A stretch of 6,151 nt of DNA from contig NZ_CALTUR010000100.1 in assembly GCF_943912555.1 (NCBI RefSeq), positions 1-6,151 of the forward strand, given 5' to 3'. The translations under genes and the position numbers were made by a program. Under the pieces are notes generated by a model. That model saw nothing but the letters and a program-made list of their open reading frames with translations, did not search any database and had not been told where the DNA came from. Source of the stretch: an uncultured Streptococcus sp. (lineage in GTDB: Bacteria > Bacillota > Bacilli > Lactobacillales > Streptococcaceae). This document shows, in pieces, positions 5,536 through 6,151 of the stretch (its first letter is position 1; each line of letters starts with the position of its first letter).

Positions 5536-6151
5536 TTATTTTACCCACTTACCTGAGCCATCTACTTTGTAGCCATCTGGGGTACGTTCGTTGACTGCCA
5601 TCTTACCATTCGATTTGAGGTAGTAGTCACCTACCCATTGGTTACGAGCATAGCTTCCTTCTGACGTTAGGTAATAGTAAGATTGGTAGCTACTATCATA
5701 AATCCACTCACTCTTGGCCATTTTACCATCTGATTTAAGGTAGTAACTTCCAGCCCAGGTATTACGTGCATAGCTACCCTCTGCTGTCAAGTAATAGTAT
5801 GATTTATAGTTATTGTCATAAATCCACTCGCTCTTAGCCATGTAGCCACCTGATTTGAGGTAATAACTTCCTGACCAAGCATTTTGAACAAAGTTACCTG
5901 AAGCATTTAGGTAGAAGTAAGAATTGTACTGAACATCAAAAATCCATTGATTGACTACTTTAACACCAGCTTTATAGTAAGAAGAACCTGACCAACCAGT
6001 CTGACCTGAGTTAGAGCTAGTAGTTTGTTTTTGAGTTCCAGTAGCTTTTGGTGTCTCTACCTTCTTAATAGGATAATATTCCTTATCTGATATTCTAAAA
6101 ATTTCTGAACGTCCAAAATAACGTTTTCCAAAATCATCTACACTATATATA
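5536..6151 (-). CDS. Choline-binding repeat surface protein, C-terminal part (start outside window)
   Basis: Only the last 204 residues are in the window; the frame is open through the right edge. In visible-residue numbering, residues 1-30 are an unidentified end of an upstream domain (IYSVDDFGKRYFGRSEIF, then EYYPIKK). Residues 31-50 are a Thr/Ser/Gln/Lys-rich linker, and from about 52 on there are tandem aromatic-rich repeats. These show the choline-binding pattern W.G.YYLKS.GKMA...W alternating with a longer WIYD..Y.SYYYLT.EGSYARN type, in 40-residue units, and the protein ends DGYKVDGSGKWVK. Such repeats bind phosphocholine on teichoic acids and hold proteins to the cell surface in the mitis group; the attached domain is often a murein hydrolase or adhesin, but which one applies here cannot be seen. 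The internal methionines are repeat positions, not starts. The downstream 213-residue gene follows after 25 nt. Confidence 0.88.
   Translation of the reverse strand, partial: IYSVDDFGKRYFGRSEIFRISDKEYYPIKKVETPKATGTQKQTTSSNSGQTGWSGSSYYKAGVKVVNQWIFDVQYNSYFYLNASGNFVQNAWSGSYYLKSGGYMAKSEWIYDNNYKSYYYLTAEGSYARNTWAGSYYLKSDGKMAKSEWIYDSSYQSYYYLTSEGSYARNQWVGDYYLKSNGKMAVNERTPDGYKVDGSGKWVK
5602..5961 (-). repeat. Three tandem 120-bp units encoding choline-binding repeats
   Basis: The units are 5842-5961, 5722-5841 and 5602-5721, each exactly 120 bp (40 residues), with a partial fourth at 5536-5601. The last two units differ at 8 of 40 residues and share long identical DNA blocks; the first is more diverged (KVVNQWIFDVQYNSYFYLNA). 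Each 40-residue unit holds two choline-binding motifs. The decline in similarity towards the N-terminal side suggests that the C-terminal units duplicated most recently, and copy number may vary between strains. Confidence 0.85.

Noticed and set aside
5536..5841. A separate 101-residue protein starting at an internal methionine of the choline-binding repeats
   Set aside because: The same frame continues without a stop to the right edge with matching repeats upstream; the methionine is the repeat's GKMA/GYMA position.

Overview
The window looks like chromosome of a Streptococcus of the mitis/pneumoniae group. The signs are a TypA/BipA GTPase followed by a small streptococcal membrane protein (DUF3165-like), a short YqgQ-like (DUF910) protein, moderate-to-low G+C, promoters with the streptococcal TnTGn extended -10, and at the right edge a surface protein with C-terminal choline-binding repeats. 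The species is an inference; no rRNA or other diagnostic gene is present.

Layout from left to right. Positions 1-131 are A+T-rich and non-coding, and end in the hairpin terminator of the first operon. On the minus strand, typA (406-2247) is followed 19 nt later by an 84-residue three-helix membrane protein (132-386), so transcription runs leftwards from a promoter near 2290. A 161-bp divergent intergenic region (2248-2408) separates typA from rsuA (2409-3134, plus strand), a 16S rRNA pseudouridine synthase. rsuA converges on a leftward two-gene operon: a YqgQ-family protein (3552-3773) overlapping by one base a membrane-anchored rhodanese-like protein (3169-3552). A shared hairpin lies between the convergent genes. 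Divergent from that operon is a LysR-type regulator (3885-4793, plus strand). A strong bidirectional terminator (4818-4862) separates it from the last leftward pair: a choline-binding-repeat protein whose start lies beyond the window (5536-6151) and, 25 nt downstream of it, an unrecognised 213-residue membrane protein (4869-5510).

The typA and rsuA products both act on the ribosome (a translational GTPase with a role in ribosome assembly and stress, and an rRNA modification enzyme), which gives this divergent pair a common theme. The YqgQ/rhodanese pair is tightly coupled but of unknown function; the rhodanese domain has no catalytic cysteine. The right-hand pair is probably cell-envelope related and looks like accessory DNA.

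The most interesting signal is in the promoters. All four recognisable promoters have a TnTGn extended -10. Three of them (rsuA, the yqgQ-like gene and the LysR gene) place the predicted transcription start at, or within about 3 nt of, the ATG, with little or no Shine-Dalgarno sequence, so these three genes are predicted to make leaderless or nearly leaderless mRNAs. I found no CRISPR array, transposon, tRNA or complete novel defence system here.
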